Assembly: GCA_004211435.1 (NCBI GenBank)
Contig: SECS01000030.1
Span: 1-43,856 of the forward strand
Length of the DNA stretch: 43,856 bases
From: Novosphingobium sp.
Lineage (GTDB): Bacteria; Pseudomonadota; Alphaproteobacteria; Sphingomonadales; Sphingomonadaceae
Direction of reading: 5' to 3'
In this document: piece by piece, positions 1 to 7,712 of the stretch
How positions within the stretch are numbered: the stretch's first letter is position 1
Layout of the letters: each line of letters opens with the position of its first letter
Notes under the pieces: model-generated
Told to the model about the DNA's origin: nothing
The model's database searches: none
Seen by the model: the letters and a program-made list of their open reading frames with translations, nothing else
Program-made: the position numbers and the translations under genes

Positions 1-75
1 TGGTGACCCCTACGAGAATCGAACTCGTGTTTCAGCCGTGAGAGGGCCGCGTCCTAACCGCTAGACGAAGGGGCC
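1..75 (-). tRNA. tRNA-Glu (anticodon CTC)
   Basis: The reverse complement folds as a canonical 75-nt tRNA beginning GGCCCCUUCG and ending with encoded CCA. The anticodon loop reads CU-CUC-AC, so the anticodon is CTC and it decodes GAG. The T arm carries GUUCGAUUC. It differs from the downstream-numbered tRNA-Glu at the anticodon wobble position and in one T-stem base pair (GAG..CUC instead of GGG..CCC). It is the distal gene of a two-tRNA transcript read leftward and touches the window edge with its CCA end. Confidence 0.95.
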
Positions 76-122
76 ATATGCCGACACCGACCTATCGCCT
101 TGCACCGGAAGGAGCAAGAAGA

Positions 123-197
123 TGGTGACCCCTACGGGAATCGAACCCGTGTTTCAGCCGTGAAAGGGCCGCGTCCTAACCGCTAGACGAAGGGGCC
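123..197 (-). tRNA. tRNA-Glu (anticodon TTC)
   Basis: The reverse complement is a 75-nt tRNA starting GGCCCCUUCG with encoded CCA. The anticodon loop CU-UUC-AC gives anticodon TTC, the main glutamate isoacceptor (GAA/GAG). It lies 47 bp upstream of the CTC isoacceptor on the same strand, and both are almost certainly one transcript from the promoter at 227-255. Confidence 0.96.
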
Positions 198-226
198 GTG
201 TCAGCTAGTGCCGACGGCAGGCCGCG

Positions 227-255
227 CAGATAGGCAAGGCTTTCCCGGGGGTCAA
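227..255 (-). promoter_or_regulatory. Promoter for the tRNA-Glu pair
   Basis: On the minus strand, TTGACC (250-255) and TATCTG (227-232) are separated by exactly 17 bp, which predicts a start near 219, about 20 nt before the mature tRNA 5' end. This is a strong sigma-70-type arrangement for this GC content. A perfect 6-bp dyad, TTTCAC-TTGG-GTGAAA (274-289), lies just upstream of the -35 and could be an upstream regulatory site. Confidence 0.6.
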
Positions 256-308
256 GCCCACTTGTCGAGTTTGTTTCACTTGGGTGAAATTGAACCCGCG
301 CGAACGGG

Positions 309-2102
309 TCAATCGGCCCAGGCAGCGTCGTCCAGATGAAGCTCGGCGGAGGGGCGACTGCCCCAGTCGTCGATCTTGGCGCGGCCCGCCAGCCAGAGCT
401 TGCGACCCGACGATCCGTGGAGCAGCGCCTGACCCATGTCGCTTTCCGCCGCGCGAAAGGCGATGGCTTTGAAACTTGCACCGTCGTCGCCCCGAGCGAT
501 CACGCGGACATGGTCGGTGCCGACGAGATCGGCCTTCACCAGCCGTACGGGGCCCACCGCGACGCGCGGTCCCGGCCAGCCCATGCCGTACGGCCCGGCG
601 CTCTCAAGCGTGCCGACCAGTTCAGGCGTGAGGCCGCCCGGCGTCACGGCGAGGTCGAGCAACAGCGCTTGCGACCGTATCGCCGAGGTGATCGCATTGC
701 CCAGCTTCGCGTCGAACCAGTCGGCCAGGGCACCGAGCTTGTCGGGCGCGATGGTCAGACCCGCGGCCATGGCATGGCCGCCGCCGGCGACGAGCAGCCC
801 CTCGGCACGTGCGGCGATGATCGCGGCGCCCAGGTCCACGCCGGGAATCGAACGCCCCGAGCCTTTGCCCTGGCGATGCTCGTCGGCGTCGAGCGCGATG
901 ACCAGCGCGGGCTTGCCGGTCTTTTCCTTGATTCGCCCGGCGACGATGCCGATCACGCCGGGATGCCAGCCCTTGCCCGCCAGCACGAGCACGGCGCGGT
1001 TGTGCTGCGCCGCGAGCTGCAACTCTGCCGCTTCCTGCACCTCGGCCTCGATCGCGCGGCGTTCCTCGTTGAGGCGCGAGAGCTGGGCGGCGATGTCGGC
1101 GGATTCGTCGGGATCTTCGCTGGTCAGCAGGCGCACGCCGAGCGTCGATTCGCCGACGCGGCCGCCGGCGTTGATTCGTGGACCGAGCGCGAAGCCCAGG
1201 TCGCTGCAGGTCGGCGGGCGATTCAGCCGGCTGGCGTCGATCAGTGCGGCCATGCCGATGTTCTCGCGCTTGGCCATGACCTTGAGCCCTTGGGCGACGA
1301 GTGCGCGGTTGAGACCGTGGAGCGCTGCGACGTCGGCCACGGTTCCCAGAGCGACGAGATCGAGCAGCGAAAACAGGTCCGGCTCAGCCCGATCCTGGAA
1401 GAAGCCACGCTGGCGCAGCGAGCGCACCGTGGCGATGGCAACCAGAAAGGCGACGCCGACCGCGGCGAGATGGCCGTGCGCCACGCCGGTGTCGCTTTCG
1501 TCGAGCCGGTTCGGATTGACCAGCGCGGCGGCGACTGGAAGCTCTTCGGCGCACTTGTGGTGGTCTACCACGATCACGTCCGCCCCCGCGGCGTGGGCCA
1601 TGGCCAGCGCCTCGTGCGCCATGGCGCCGCAATCGACCGTGACGATCAGGCTCGAGCCTTCGCCGGCGATGCGCACCAGCGCTTCGCCCGACGGACCGTA
1701 ACCTTCGAGCAGGCGGTCTGGGATATAGTAACGTGCGTCGCGGCCGAGCATGCGCAGCAGGCGGATGAATAGCGCCGCGCTGGTCGCGCCGTCGACGTCG
1801 TAGTCGCCATAGACGGTGATCGTCTCGCCGGTGAGCACGGCTTGGGCAATCCGCTCGGCGGCGGCATCCATGTCGCGGAACTGCGAGGGATCGGGCAGGA
1901 AAGCGCGCAGCGAGGGCGAACGCTGACGCTCGACGTCCTCGCGCGGGACGCCGCGAGCGAGCAGGAGCTGAGTGACGATGTCGTCGAGCCCCGCCGCGCC
2001 ACCGAGGCCCGAACCGATGTCCATGTTGCCGCCGCGCCAACGCCAGGTCTTTCCGCCGAGCGAGGTCTCGATGCCGAACAGCGATGCGGGTTGGGAAGCC
2101 AT
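309..2102 (-). CDS. recJ: Single-stranded-DNA-specific 5'-3' exonuclease RecJ
   Basis: The 597-residue protein has the normal RecJ length. It carries the DHH phosphoesterase signatures in order: GDYDVDG near residues 99-105, TVDCGA near 155-160 and DHH at 180-182. These acidic and histidine residues bind the Mn/Mg ions. The C-terminal half has DHHA1-like GKGSGRSIPG and GGGHAMAAG segments. RecJ degrades ssDNA in RecFOR recombination and base-excision or mismatch repair in the cytoplasm. The start at 2102 (MASQPASLFG) gives the usual N-terminus. No other gene is closely joined on this strand, and the tRNA-Glu pair follows after about 110 bp. Confidence 0.95.
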   Translation of the reverse strand: MASQPASLFGIETSLGGKTWRWRGGNMDIGSGLGGAAGLDDIVTQLLLARGVPREDVERQRSPSLRAFLPDPSQFRDMDAAAERIAQAVLTGETITVYGDYDVDGATSAALFIRLLRMLGRDARYYIPDRLLEGYGPSGEALVRIAGEGSSLIVTVDCGAMAHEALAMAHAAGADVIVVDHHKCAEELPVAAALVNPNRLDESDTGVAHGHLAAVGVAFLVAIATVRSLRQRGFFQDRAEPDLFSLLDLVALGTVADVAALHGLNRALVAQGLKVMAKRENIGMAALIDASRLNRPPTCSDLGFALGPRINAGGRVGESTLGVRLLTSEDPDESADIAAQLSRLNEERRAIEAEVQEAAELQLAAQHNRAVLVLAGKGWHPGVIGIVAGRIKEKTGKPALVIALDADEHRQGKGSGRSIPGVDLGAAIIAARAEGLLVAGGGHAMAAGLTIAPDKLGALADWFDAKLGNAITSAIRSQALLLDLAVTPGGLTPELVGTLESAGPYGMGWPGPRVAVGPVRLVKADLVGTDHVRVIARGDDGASFKAIAFRAAESDMGQALLHGSSGRKLWLAGRAKIDDWGSRPSAELHLDDAAWAD

Positions 2103-2227
2103 GTTTCGGGGCTAACCCATTCATCTGCGGGCGGGAAGGCCGCGCCGTGCGAAATATCACCAAGTATGGGGATTCTCTCGCGCGTAAGACACGATATGAT
2201 CGCGTGTCTCAGAGGGAGGAACAGGGG

Positions 2228-3439
2228 ATGGTTTCACGAGTCGTATGGGGCGGGCTTTTCGCCGCGGGAGCCACTGCGGTGGCTATCCCGCTGATCGCAC
2301 AGCCGGGCCCGGCCAATGCACCCGTCGCGCGCTACGACATGCGCGCGGGCACCATCTCGGGCATGCCCGCCGGCATGGGCGGGGCGATGAGCATGATGTT
2401 CGGCGGCGGCCGTAGCAACAACGTCCAGCACGAACTCTACCTGCGCCTCGGTTCCTCCCAGGCTTCGGCGAAAGGCGCGCCCAAGGCCGACCACTTCCCG
2501 CCGCCGGCCGCCAAGCTCGGCAAGTCGGTGGCGCTGACCACGCCGCGCGAAGAGCGCGGCGAGGACGTCCTGCCGCAGAAGCCCAAGGGCCGCCTGCTGA
2601 TCTATTGGGGCTGCGGAGAGCACGCGCCCAAAGGGCAGCCGATCGTCATCGATTTCGCGCGCCTGGCGTCCGGTCAGGTGCCGCCGGGGCTGTGGACCTC
2701 GACGATTATCCGTGACTGGGGACCGAACCTGCAGAACAGTCGCACATTCGGGCGCTGGCCATCCGAGGATGGCAAGTACGTCAAGCCCGACACGGCGCTG
2801 CCCGGCGCGCATCGCGTGGCCAGCAACTATGCGCCCGAGATGAATTTCACCCTGACCAAGGACTTCATGGCGGCCTTGCGCGTCAACACGAGCTCGCTGC
2901 CGAGCGGCGCCTCGATGGTGCGCTGGACCGGCATTCCCGAGGCGACGGGCTATCTCGCCGGGCTGTTCGGCGGCAAGCAGACGGGCAATGGCGAGATGGG
3001 CGACATGGTCATGTGGACCAGCTCGGCCACACGCCAGTTCGGCGGTGGCTTGGCCGATTGGCTGTCGCCCTCGCAGGTCGCGGCCTTGGTGCGCGACCGC
3101 ACGGTGCTGGCGCCGACCGCGACCTCGTGCACGGTCCCGGCCGAGGTCATCCGCGACGCCGGCGACTTCCGCGTCGTTACGCTCACGGGCTTCGGGCCCG
3201 AGGAGAACTTCTCCTATCCGCCGCGTCCGGCCACCGGTCCGTGGCGGCTCGAATGGACCGCGCGCATCCGCCATCGCTCTACCACGAGCTGGATGCAGAT
3301 GCCGGGCATGCCTTCGGGCATGGGCGCTGCGGCCGAGGATGACGGGCGGGGTTCGGGTTCTGGCGGGCAGAACTGCCGCCGCCGTGGCGGTCTCGGCGGC
3401 ATGCTGGGTGGGGCGCTCGGCGGCGGGGGCGGTTGCTGA
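2228..3439 (+). CDS. Secreted protein of unknown function with Gly-rich, Cys-ending C-terminus
   Basis: The frame is open from 2084, but the ATG at 2228 is preferred. It follows a purine-rich ribosome site (GAGGGAGGAA) and begins a clean signal peptide (MVSRVVWGGLFAAGATAVAI..PLIAQPGPANA). The 403-residue product has an early Met/Gly-rich stretch (GMPAGMGGAMSMMFGGG, residues about 44-60). A central region of mixed beta character follows, containing GRLLIYWGCGE. The tail is very Gly-rich and ends GGGGGC. I recognise no named domain. Its role in the envelope is unknown. It opens a run of four forward genes. A 7-bp dyad (AGACACG..CGTGTCT, 2187-2209) sits just before the ribosome site. Confidence 0.8.
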   Translation: MVSRVVWGGLFAAGATAVAIPLIAQPGPANAPVARYDMRAGTISGMPAGMGGAMSMMFGGGRSNNVQHELYLRLGSSQASAKGAPKADHFPPPAAKLGKSVALTTPREERGEDVLPQKPKGRLLIYWGCGEHAPKGQPIVIDFARLASGQVPPGLWTSTIIRDWGPNLQNSRTFGRWPSEDGKYVKPDTALPGAHRVASNYAPEMNFTLTKDFMAALRVNTSSLPSGASMVRWTGIPEATGYLAGLFGGKQTGNGEMGDMVMWTSSATRQFGGGLADWLSPSQVAALVRDRTVLAPTATSCTVPAEVIRDAGDFRVVTLTGFGPEENFSYPPRPATGPWRLEWTARIRHRSTTSWMQMPGMPSGMGAAAEDDGRGSGSGGQNCRRRGGLGGMLGGALGGGGGC

Positions 3440-3445
3440 CAGGCC

Positions 3446-3919
3446 ATGCTCGCCATCGTCTGGCATAGCCGCACGGGCGCGGCCGAGGCGATGGCGCGTG
3501 CCGCCGGTGAAGGGGCAGGTGACTACGGCCTGCTGCTCGCCGCGGCCGAGGCAACGCCCGAGATCCTGATGGCGGCGCAGGGCTATCTCTTCGTAGCGCC
3601 AGAGAACCTGGGCAGTCTTTCGGGGGCGATGAAGGAGATGTTCGACCGGACGTATTACCCCATGCTCGGGCGGATCGCGGGCCGCGCCTATGCGACTGCC
3701 ATTGCCGCGGGTTCGGCGGGACAGGGCGCCGAGGCGCAGATCGACCGGATCGTCACGGGTTGGCGTCTTCGCCGTGTTGCGGAATCGCTGATCGTTCGCC
3801 TCGAAGCCCAGACGCCCGAGGCGATCATGGCCCCGAAACGCGTGGCGCCGGAGGATATCGCGCGATGCCGGGAACTCGGCGCCGCGCTCGCGGAAGGCTT
3901 AAATCTGGGTCTGTTCTAG
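3446..3919 (+). CDS. Flavodoxin-like / NAD(P)H-dependent FMN reductase family protein
   Basis: This 157-residue cytoplasmic protein begins MLAIVWHSRTGAAEAMARA. That is the first beta strand and phosphate-binding loop (HSRTG) of the flavodoxin fold, which holds the FMN phosphate. The segment GYLFVAPENLGSLSGAMKEMFDR (residues about 49-71) matches the second flavin-contacting loop of NADPH-dependent FMN reductase/WrbA-like proteins. It starts 7 bp after the preceding gene and is probably co-transcribed. The physiological substrate cannot be read from the sequence. Confidence 0.75.
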   Translation: MLAIVWHSRTGAAEAMARAAGEGAGDYGLLLAAAEATPEILMAAQGYLFVAPENLGSLSGAMKEMFDRTYYPMLGRIAGRAYATAIAAGSAGQGAEAQIDRIVTGWRLRRVAESLIVRLEAQTPEAIMAPKRVAPEDIARCRELGAALAEGLNLGLF

Positions 3920-4043
3920 GTTATGCATCCAAGATGAGCCTATCCCCGGTCGCGGGGACTCGACGCGAGCCGGCGAAAGGTGTCACAACCGTTATGGATT
4001 GATCGTGCGATGCGTGCGCGGCAGGCGGAGGGCAAGCGAAGCG

Positions 4044-4784
4044 ATGCAGGGCAGGGCCGGCATTTCATTGCTTTTTGCAGCCGGATCTCGCCCCACGGTC
4101 GGGGATATCGAGACCCTGCTCGACGTGCAGGCTTCCGCTGGCCAGACGGCCCGCATCAGCCATCGGCCCGAAGACGAGCATGGCTGGCTGGAGCTGTTGG
4201 CCAGCGGCCTGACATTCGACCTTCGCGGTCTAGCCCCGGGTCGCGCGGCACCTTTGCCGGACGCAAGCCATGTCTATGGCCTGAGCGTAGATCAGAGTGC
4301 GACCGAATTGGAGGCCGTGGCTCTGCTGCCGGGGCCACATATAGCCGGGGGGGCAGCCTTGCTGCCCGTTGTCCGCACGCTGTTGCGCCTCGGCGCGAGC
4401 CTAGCGATGGAACTGCCGGTGACGGCGGTGTGCTGGAATCCTGCCGGTGCCTGGATGGATCCCAAGTATTTCACCCGCATCATGTTCAGCTGGCTATCGG
4501 GCGGGCCGTTTCCCGCGCTCGGGCTCACGGCCTTGTTGCCGCACGCGGACGGAGGGGTTCGGAGCGCCGGTCTCGATTTCTTCATCGGGCAGGAATTGCA
4601 TCTGGGCCGGCGTGATAGCGAGGAAGGGCCAGATACGCTCAAGATCGCCGGGCGGATCATCGACAGGCTCGTGGCGCACGGACCGCTGCAGAGGGCCGAG
4701 ACCTTTGCGGGCGCCGACGGTGAACTCCTTCTGGCCGAGCCTTCGGCCGACGGGCGTCGCATAATGGTGACGAGGTCGGCGTGA
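4044..4784 (+). CDS. Conserved hypothetical protein, possibly DUF4261-like
   Basis: The frame opens at 3999, but ATG 4044 (MQGRAGISLLFAAG) is better supported by GGAGGG 11 nt upstream and gives a compact 246-residue protein. No signal peptide is clear. The C-terminal part contains LDFFIGQELHLG, which resembles the end of DUF4261 proteins; this is a weak match made by eye. The stop overlaps the GTG start of the next gene (GTGA), so the two are translationally coupled. Function unknown. Confidence 0.65.
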   Translation: MQGRAGISLLFAAGSRPTVGDIETLLDVQASAGQTARISHRPEDEHGWLELLASGLTFDLRGLAPGRAAPLPDASHVYGLSVDQSATELEAVALLPGPHIAGGAALLPVVRTLLRLGASLAMELPVTAVCWNPAGAWMDPKYFTRIMFSWLSGGPFPALGLTALLPHADGGVRSAGLDFFIGQELHLGRRDSEEGPDTLKIAGRIIDRLVAHGPLQRAETFAGADGELLLAEPSADGRRIMVTRSA

Positions 4785-5341
4785 CCCCGCCGCAGTCGGC
4801 CCCGCGGCGCCGTCTGCCTTTCGAAGCGATCAACCGCTGCGGCAGCGCGGATTACGATCCCGGCCTGCAGCGGCACCACCTGCTGCCCCGCCAGCTTCTG
4901 TCGCAGCGTTGCTTCGGGCCGCTGTTCGAGGCGATCGGTCCGACCCGTGTCGGGTTCGACGACTTTCGCGCCAACGGCATGCTGCTGCCCGGCAGCGACG
5001 CCGCCGCTCTGCGTATGGCCATGCCGCTCCACCGCGGCCCGCATCGCCGCTACAGCGGCATGGTCATCGAACGGATCGGAACGATCGAGGCCAGTTGGTC
5101 GCGCGAACGCCGCAAGCGCGGACTCGAGCCGGCAAACCTGCAGGCGCTGATGCGGCTCGGCCTGGTTCAGCGGGCCTTGCGGCGGCGACTCCTGCAGGGC
5201 GGACGCAAGGCCTTCTCCCTAAATCGCCGCGATCCGCTCGGCACCACTGGCGATTTCTCGGAACTCGACGCCATGGCCGAAATGCTATGGATATCGAGCT
5301 TTCAGCCGAGCCGAGCGGCAAGTGCTGCCTTGGCTTGCTGA
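4781..5341 (+). CDS. AHH/HNH-fold nuclease-like protein
   Basis: The GTG start overlaps the preceding stop. The 186-residue protein contains LQRHHLLPRQL (residues about 29-39), then NGMLLP (about 65-70) and MPLHRGPHRRYSGMV (about 79-93). This is the His-His ... Asn ... His-x3-His layout of the AHH branch of the HNH/EndoVII nuclease superfamily. AHH domains are often toxin tips, but this protein is a stand-alone domain with no secretion signal and no obvious polymorphic-toxin trunk. The preceding gene is the only candidate partner. Its 3' end runs 40 bp into the convergent nitronate monooxygenase gene. Confidence 0.7.
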   Translation: MTPPQSAPRRRLPFEAINRCGSADYDPGLQRHHLLPRQLLSQRCFGPLFEAIGPTRVGFDDFRANGMLLPGSDAAALRMAMPLHRGPHRRYSGMVIERIGTIEASWSRERRKRGLEPANLQALMRLGLVQRALRRRLLQGGRKAFSLNRRDPLGTTGDFSELDAMAEMLWISSFQPSRAASAALAC

Positions 5342-6240
5342 TATTCGCCTTCGAGCCGGTCGACGCGTGCGGCCACGCTCTCGACAACCTTGACTGCGCC
5401 GACGCCCTGGCCCGAGCCCCAGATGTCCTTCCAAGCTTTCGCGGCGGTGGTGCCGCCCGAACCGAAGTCCATCTTGGTCGGATCGCTCTCGGGCAGATCG
5501 TCGGGATTGAGCCCGGCTGCGACGATCGAGGCACGCAGGTAGTTGCCATGCACGCCGGTGAAGAGGTTGCTGTAGACGATGTCCGAGGCTTGGGCGTCGA
5601 CGATCGCTTGCTTGTAGGGATCAGGCGCATTGGCCTCGGTCGTGGCGATCCAGGGACTGCCGATGTAGGCGAGGTCGGCGCCCATGGCCTGAGCGGCGAG
5701 GATCGAATTGCCGTGGGCGATCGCGCCCGACAGCACCAGAGGCCCGTCGAACCACTCGCGGATCTCCTGGACCAGCGCGAAGGGAGACTGCGCGCCGGCA
5801 TGACCGCCGGCTCCGGCGGCGACAGCGATCAGACCGTCGGCGCCCTTTTCTATCGCCTTCCTGGCAAAGGCGTTGTCGATGACGTCGTGCAGGACGATGC
5901 CTCCCCAGCCATGGACCGCGGCGTTCACGTCCTCGCGCGCACCCAGCGAAGTGATGACGACCGGCACCTTCCACTTGGCGCAGATTGCCAGATCTTCCTC
6001 AAGCCGGTTGTTGGTCTTGTGGACGATCAGGTTCACCGCATAGGGCGCGTCGCCGATCGCATCGGTGATCTGTGCCAGCCATTCGTCGAGTTGTGCCGCC
6101 GGCCGCGCGTTGAGCGCGGGAAAGCTGCCGAGAATACCCGCCTGGCATTGCGCGATGACCAGTTCGGGGCCCGAGACGATGAACATCGGCGACGCGATGA
6201 CGGGGAGGCGGAGCTTACCGAGCAGGGCGGGCAAAGACAT
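5302..6240 (-). CDS. Nitronate monooxygenase (2-nitropropane dioxygenase family)
   Basis: The 312-residue FMN-dependent TIM-barrel protein begins MSLPALLGKLRLPVIASPMF, the usual start of this family. It contains GAGGHAG (residues about 142-148), the phosphate/FMN-binding loop with the catalytic-site His. It also has a C-terminal VYSNLFTGVHGNYLRAS segment and WGSGQG near residue 275. The enzyme oxidises alkyl nitronates (such as propionate 3-nitronate) with O2. Some relatives act as enoyl-reductase-like flavoproteins, so the substrate is uncertain. It is transcribed divergently from the MaoC-like gene, with a perfect palindrome (6253-6270) only 12 bp from its start codon. Confidence 0.88.
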   Translation of the reverse strand: MSLPALLGKLRLPVIASPMFIVSGPELVIAQCQAGILGSFPALNARPAAQLDEWLAQITDAIGDAPYAVNLIVHKTNNRLEEDLAICAKWKVPVVITSLGAREDVNAAVHGWGGIVLHDVIDNAFARKAIEKGADGLIAVAAGAGGHAGAQSPFALVQEIREWFDGPLVLSGAIAHGNSILAAQAMGADLAYIGSPWIATTEANAPDPYKQAIVDAQASDIVYSNLFTGVHGNYLRASIVAAGLNPDDLPESDPTKMDFGSGGTTAAKAWKDIWGSGQGVGAVKVVESVAARVDRLEGEYQQAKAALAARLG

Positions 6241-6252
6241 GACGGATCCGTT

Positions 6253-6270
6253 TTTAATCGATCGATTAAA
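6253..6270. promoter_or_regulatory. Perfect 18-bp palindrome, likely repressor operator
   Basis: TTTAATCGATCGATTAAA reads identically on both strands. It lies 12 bp upstream of the nitronate monooxygenase ATG (6240) inside the divergent intergenic region. Size and symmetry fit a TetR-family or similar dimer site, and it is AT-rich in a GC-rich background. No regulator gene is adjacent. Confidence 0.55.
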
Positions 6271-6362
6271 TTCGCCATAATCGCTGGATCACAGGCTGTC
6301 GAGAGGTGGTCGGTGCGGATTAATCAACAAGGGTGTTGCCTTCCGCGCCGCCTTGTCCGAAG

Positions 6363-6385
6363 GCGAGAATCATCGTGACTCTCGC
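6363..6385. promoter_or_regulatory. Imperfect 23-bp dyad upstream of the MaoC-like gene
   Basis: GCGAGA-A-TCA-TCG-TGA-C-TCTCGC is symmetric except for one A/C pair. It lies 40 bp before the ATG at 6425, where an operator or a 5'-leader hairpin would be expected. No U-run follows, so it is not an intrinsic terminator. Confidence 0.4.
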
Positions 6386-6424
6386 TGCAGAGCGCGTCGT
6401 CGTATACATTCGGGAGAGACATTC

Positions 6425-7588
6425 ATGGCCACGCTCGACACTTCGGATATCGACCAGTACCTCGGGAAACCGGTCGACTCTTCGTCGCTGCGCGAACCAA
6501 TCGCGACCAACGACATTCGTCGCTGGGTCCATGCGATGCACTATCCCAACCTGCTGCACTATGACCCCGATTTCGCCGCTGCGAGCCGCTGGGGCAAGAT
6601 CATCGCGCCGCAGTCGTTCTGCATCGCCACCGACGATGGCCACGGCGCTGCGCCGGCCTGCGTCGGAAACATCCCGAATTCCCACCTGCTATTCGGCGGC
6701 GACGAGCATTGGTTCACCGGCAAGCGCGTCGAGGCCGGCGACATCATCGCCAACGAGCGCATTCCCTTCGACTACGTCGTCAAGGAGACCAAGTTCGCCG
6801 GCCCGACCTGTTTCCAGCGCGGCGACAACAACTTCACCAACCAGAACGGCGAATTGATCCTCAAGCAGCGCTCGACCTCGATCCGCTACAACAAGGAAGC
6901 GGGCAGCGAGACGGTCAACACCGATGATTTCGAAGAGGTGACCTGGACCGACGCGGAAGAGGCCGAGCTGATCAAGCGCCGCTTCCAGTGGGTGCAGATG
7001 CTGCATGACCTCGGTCACAAGGAACGCTGGTGGGATGACGTCCAGGTCGGCGACCAGCTGCCCGAGCGCGTCTTCGGCCAGCACTCGATCGCCAGCTTCG
7101 CCACCGAATGGCGCGCCTATATCGTCAACAACTGGGGCACGATGAACCTGCGCAAGCAGGACCTCGCCGGCGTCGGCTTCGACGAGACCATGGGCATCTG
7201 GGAAAACGATCCCGATATGATGCGCCAGGATCCGTTCCAGACCGACGGGGCCTATTACGGCCCTTCGCGCGGGCACCTGTTCCCGGGCTGGGCGCGCCGC
7301 ATCGGCATGCCGCGCGGCTATGGCTACGGCGCCTCGATGGGCGCCTGGGGCATCGACTATCTCGCGGGCTGGGCCGGCGAGCACGGTTGGGTCACCCATG
7401 CGATCTCGAACTATCGCGGCCCGGCGCTGACCGGCGACATCACGGTGCAGACTGCCGAAGTCATCGATAAGTCGGTCGACGAGGAGGGCCGTCACCTGGT
7501 CCACGTAAAGCACAAGATGGCCAACCAGAAGGGCGTCATCCTGGCGACCGGCTCGGCCGAGATCGCCCTGCCCAAGAAGGCGGGCTGA
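6425..7588 (+). CDS. MaoC/FAS1-like hot-dog dehydratase family protein, copy 1
   Basis: The ATG at 6425 follows GGGAGAGAC and aligns with the start of the paralog at 7713. The frame itself is open upstream to 6353. The 387-residue protein looks like a double hot-dog: an N-terminal half with DIRRWVHAMHYPNLLHYDP (residues about 29-47) and a C-terminal half with SRGHLFPGWARRIGMPRGYGYGASMGAW. Proteins of this kind are FAS1-like/MaoC acyl-thioester hydratases, expected to act on enoyl-CoA intermediates in the cytoplasm. The substrate is unknown. It is about two thirds identical to the next gene by eye, indicating tandem duplication. Confidence 0.8.
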   Translation: MATLDTSDIDQYLGKPVDSSSLREPIATNDIRRWVHAMHYPNLLHYDPDFAAASRWGKIIAPQSFCIATDDGHGAAPACVGNIPNSHLLFGGDEHWFTGKRVEAGDIIANERIPFDYVVKETKFAGPTCFQRGDNNFTNQNGELILKQRSTSIRYNKEAGSETVNTDDFEEVTWTDAEEAELIKRRFQWVQMLHDLGHKERWWDDVQVGDQLPERVFGQHSIASFATEWRAYIVNNWGTMNLRKQDLAGVGFDETMGIWENDPDMMRQDPFQTDGAYYGPSRGHLFPGWARRIGMPRGYGYGASMGAWGIDYLAGWAGEHGWVTHAISNYRGPALTGDITVQTAEVIDKSVDEEGRHLVHVKHKMANQKGVILATGSAEIALPKKAG

Positions 7589-7604
7589 AACTGATCCCAC
7601 GCTT

Positions 7605-7662
7605 CTTCCTTGCGGAGGAAGCGGAGCAATCCAGGGCGGTCGTGCGGAGCGCTCTGGATTGC
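7605..7662. repeat. Two hairpins between the MaoC-like paralogs; intergenic repeat-like
   Basis: A small stem CTTCCT-TGCGG-AGGAAG (7605-7621) is followed by a 13-bp stem with a single G-T pair. Its arms are 7626-7638 (GCAATCCAGGGCG) and 7650-7662 (CGCTCTGGATTGC), with an 11-nt loop. The CTGGATTGC core followed by ..AATGACG (ending 7681) resembles a dispersed palindromic element found in many alphaproteobacterial intergenic regions. It separates the two coding copies and may stabilise or attenuate the transcript. Confidence 0.5.
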
Positions 7663-7712
7663 CGCGGGACCCGAAAATGACGTATCAATTCTGACTCACG
7701 AAGGAACCAAGC

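Noticed and set aside
336..1772. Long plus-strand frame opposite recJ
   Set aside because: It is a typical antisense shadow in high-GC DNA: His/Arg/Gly-rich, with no domain. RecJ is unambiguous on the other strand.
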